From Lactobacillus kimbladii (GTDB lineage Bacteria; Bacillota; Bacilli; Lactobacillales; Lactobacillaceae), in the NCBI RefSeq assembly GCF_000970755.1, contig NZ_KQ034007.1:274926-308927 (forward strand): 34,002 nt of DNA, read 5' to 3'. A program made the position numbers and the translations under genes. The notes under the pieces were generated by a model. It did not search any database. It was not told the origin of the DNA and was given only the letters and a program-made list of their open reading frames with translations. Below are positions 31,915 to 34,002 of this stretch, piece after piece (positions within the stretch are counted from its first letter, which is position 1; the number at the start of each line of letters is the position of its first letter).

Positions 31915-33222
31915 ATGCTGGATATAAAGGTGATTCGCGAGAATCTTGATTGGGCCAAGGATAAGCTTGGCAGACGTGGCATTAAGCCCGAAGAGCTTGA
32001 TGAATTGGTTAAAATTGATGCCGATCGGCGTGAAGAATTGAACCGCAGTGAGCAGCTGAAAGCTGAACGCAATACAGTTTCAAAGAAAATTGCGGAAATT
32101 AAGAGAAATAAGGAAGACGCTTCTGCTGCTGTGCAAAAAATGCGTGCAGTTGGACAGGAAATTAAGGAACTTGATGATAAGGTTGCTGAATTGACTGAAA
32201 AGCAAGAATATATTTTGCTAAGACTGCCTAATTTCCCAGACGATTCTGATCCAATTGGACCTGATGAAAGTTATAATGAAGAAGTTCGTAAGTGGCATGA
32301 ACCAACAAAATTAGCATTTAAGCCTAAGGCTCACTGGGATATTGGTACTGATCTCGATATTTTGGATTGGGACAGAGGAGCTAAAGTTTCTGGCGCCCGT
32401 TTTGTCTATTATAAAGGTGCTGGTGCTTTACTTGAGCGAGCTGTTTTTAACTTCTTCTTAGATGAAAATACTAAAGAAGGCTACACTGAAATAATTCCGC
32501 CATATTTAGTTAACGATGAATCAATGCAGGGTACGGGTCAATTTCCTAAATTCCGTGAAGATGTTTATACCATTGTTGATAACGACAATCCTGACAAGCC
32601 ACGGGACTTAACTTTGATTCCTACTGCTGAAGTGCCTCTTGTTAACTATTTCCGTGATGAAATTATTCACGGTGATAAGCTGCCAATCAATGTAACTGCA
32701 TTGTCTCCAGCATTTAGAAGTGAAGCTGGTTCAGCTGGTCGTGATACTCGCGGTCTGATTAGAATGCATGAGTTTAGAAAAGTTGAAATGGTTAAAATTT
32801 GCAAACAGGAAGATTCTTGGGATGAATTAGATAAATTGACTCATAATGCTGAGCACTTGTTGCAAAAACTTGATTTGCCATACCACGTTGTAGCTTTGTC
32901 TACTGGGGATGCTAGTTTTACCAGTGCTAAGACTTATGATTTGGAAGTTTGGATGCCGGCCCAAGACAAATACCGTGAAATTTCTAGTTGCTCTAACTGT
33001 ACTGACTTTCAAGCTCGTCGCGCTCAAATTCGTTACCGTGATGAAGATGGCAAGCTGCACTTGGCACATACTCTTAACGGCTCAGGTTTGGCAGTAGGCA
33101 GAACTGTGGCTGCAATTTTAGAAAACTATCAAAATGAAGATGGCACAGTTACCGTACCAGAAGTTTTGGTTCCTTATATGAATGGAATGACGAAGATTAC
33201 TAAGGAAGAAACTCTGATTTAA
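31915..33222 (+). CDS. serS: Seryl-tRNA synthetase
   Basis: A 435-aa class II synthetase that charges tRNA-Ser (and tRNA-Sec where present) with serine. It has the N-terminal coiled-coil tRNA-binding arm (about 1-110, [22 protein letters not shown], heptads to about 105), then the catalytic core. Core motifs are [24 protein letters not shown] (motif 2), [21 protein letters not shown] (serine-binding loop) and [22 protein letters not shown] (motif 3). The length is normal for bacterial SerRS. GGAGG precedes the ATG. It is regulated by the T-box leader just upstream and ends at the terminator 33242-33275. Confidence 0.98.
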   Translation: MLDIKVIRENLDWAKDKLGRRGIKPEELDELVKIDADRREELNRSEQLKAERNTVSKKIAEIKRNKEDASAAVQKMRAVGQEIKELDDKVAELTEKQEYILLRLPNFPDDSDPIGPDESYNEEVRKWHEPTKLAFKPKAHWDIGTDLDILDWDRGAKVSGARFVYYKGAGALLERAVFNFFLDENTKEGYTEIIPPYLVNDESMQGTGQFPKFREDVYTIVDNDNPDKPRDLTLIPTAEVPLVNYFRDEIIHGDKLPINVTALSPAFRSEAGSAGRDTRGLIRMHEFRKVEMVKICKQEDSWDELDKLTHNAEHLLQKLDLPYHVVALSTGDASFTSAKTYDLEVWMPAQDKYREISSCSNCTDFQARRAQIRYRDEDGKLHLAHTLNGSGLAVGRTVAAILENYQNEDGTVTVPEVLVPYMNGMTKITKEETLI

Positions 33223-33241
33223 TAAGTAGTAATTCGTTATG

Positions 33242-33275
33242 ATTTCGCAGGTTGAATAAACTTGCGAAATTTTTT
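33242..33275 (+). terminator. Terminator of serS
   Basis: ATTTCGCAGGTT (33242-33253) pairs with AACTTGCGAAAT (33259-33270) with one wobble, followed by T-run. Confidence 0.9.
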
Positions 33276-33521
33276 GTAAAAATTTTGGGCAGTGTAAGTA
33301 GTAAATTTGACCGAATTACGAATAATTGGTTAATTGGTCTAGTCTAAAAAATAAAGAAGTGGGTCTAACAAGTATTAGTCAAAACTAATTTGAAAGCTAT
33401 TTTACTTAAATAACGAACAAATGGATTAATTTGACGAATGAATACAAAAAGAGTAATGTATTACTTGTGTCTGAGCGAGTTACGACAAATAACAAGCTCA
33501 ACATAAATCGAGCAAAAGCAG
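33276..33521. other. AT-rich region upstream of the rRNA promoters
   Basis: No gene seen. TACGAATAATTGGTTAA (33317-33333) matches 16 of 17 positions of an element upstream of the ABC importer operon (12018-12034). AT-rich UP-element-like DNA extends to the promoter P1. Confidence 0.4.
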
Positions 33522-33550
33522 TTGACAAAATCGCGCTGCTTTAGTAAGAT
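33522..33550 (+). promoter_or_regulatory. rRNA operon promoter P1
   Basis: Perfect TTGACA (33522-33527), 17-nt spacer, TAAGAT (33545-33550). Confidence 0.85.
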
Positions 33551-33599
33551 AATAAACGCTGTCGGGCAAGACGGCAAACAGGTCCCCAGAAAAAAGTGC

Positions 33600-33628
33600 T
33601 TGACAAAAGCGCGTGAATCTGGGAAAAT
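33600..33628 (+). promoter_or_regulatory. rRNA operon promoter P2
   Basis: Perfect TTGACA (33600-33605), 17-nt spacer, GAAAAT (33623-33628). Tandem promoters are usual for Firmicutes rrn operons; the -10 is weak. Confidence 0.7.
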
Positions 33629-33660
33629 AAAAAAGCTGTTTTAAAGAAGCAGCAGGTAGT

Positions 33661-33680
33661 ACCTTGAAAACTGAACAATG
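33661..33680 (+). promoter_or_regulatory. BoxA-like rRNA leader antitermination element
   Basis: ACCTTGAAAACTGAACAATG in the 16S leader matches the boxA-type sequence (CTTTGAAAACTGA) found in Firmicutes rrn leaders and spacers. Hairpins CCGAGAT/ATCTTGG near 33755 follow in the leader. Confidence 0.6.
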
Positions 33681-33802
33681 TTTTCGCAAAAATGTGCGGG
33701 TTTATCAAGAACCCAAAACAAAAGAGCGAAGTCAATTTCGCAAGCAAATAAATCCGAGATGCGAATCTTGGAACGAATGAGCAAACATTCAAACAAACAT
33801 TA

Positions 33803-34002
33803 AAAAATGAGAGTTTGATCCTGGCTCAGGACGAACGCTGGCGGCGTGCCTAATACATGCAAGTCGAGCGAGCAATCTTAACGGAATACTTCGGTAGGAA
33901 GTCAAGAGCGCGAGCGGCGGATGGGTGAGTAACACGTGGGCAACCTGCCCTATAGCTTGGGATACCACTTGGAAACAGGTGCTAATACCAAATAAGCAGC
34001 AC
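33803..34002 (+). rRNA. rrs: 16S ribosomal RNA, 5' end (truncated by window)
   Basis: AGAGTTTGATCCTGGCTCAG starts at 33810, which is position 8 of the E. coli numbering, so the mature 5' end is near 33803. The next blocks, GGACGAACGCTGGCGGCGTG, TAATACATGCAAGTCGAGCG, and TGAGTAACACGTGGGCAACC, are standard. The GAGCGAGC and V1 pattern fit the L. delbrueckii group of Lactobacillus. About 200 nt are in the window; the gene continues to the right. Confidence 0.99.

Overview
The window is AT-rich Firmicutes DNA and most likely comes from a Lactobacillus sensu stricto species (L. delbrueckii group). The evidence is the 16S 5' end, the serS T-box, the strong AGGAGG-type ribosome binding sites, and family pairs common in lactobacilli (DUF3290/DUF421, Ugp-like lipoproteins, PepI-type peptidase). 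The species cannot be fixed from about 200 nt of 16S.

Layout. 1-1817: a type II-A-like CRISPR array of 28 repeats and 27 spacers, cut by the left window edge; its degenerate last repeat is on the right, so leader and cas genes should lie to the left, outside the window. 1818-4839: a CRISPR trailer without genes, an MFS exporter with its own promoter and operator-like palindrome, and a frameshifted flavin-dependent thymidylate synthase (ThyX-like) gene whose motifs are in permuted order. 4886-7534 (minus strand): a membrane family-2 glycosyltransferase and a proline iminopeptidase-like hydrolase. 7626-10890: a 45-codon ORF, then a tight operon DUF3290 - DUF421 - degenerate SirTM-like sirtuin - DnaQ-type exonuclease with BRCT, followed by an EndA-like nuclease with its own promoter.

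12085-19185: a Ugp/Msm-type ABC importer (ATPase, two permeases), an embedded RNase J/beta-CASP-like metallohydrolase and a lipoprotein binding protein, then a second paralogous binding protein with its own promoter. 19277-21203: a CorA-like channel and a membrane-anchored class-A-beta-lactamase-like protein that has lost its catalytic motifs. 21222-24958: a TetR regulator and an MMPL/RND exporter with long heptad repeats. 24985-26824: a Vga/Lsa-like ABC-F protein behind a leader that holds an 8-codon peptide and two hairpins. 26872-30310: a zinc-ribbon membrane protein, then (minus) an aldehyde dehydrogenase and an esterase. 30411-31584: a VTT/TVP38-type membrane protein translationally coupled to a GNAT acetyltransferase. 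31639-33275: T-box plus serS. 33522-34002: tandem rRNA promoters, leader and the start of 16S rRNA.

The most interesting parts are the four-gene operon around the pseudo-sirtuin, the nuclease-like enzyme inside the ABC importer operon, the permuted and broken ThyX, the ABC-F leader, and two CRISPR spacers whose content hints at their phage targets. No cas gene and no tracrRNA candidate is in the window.
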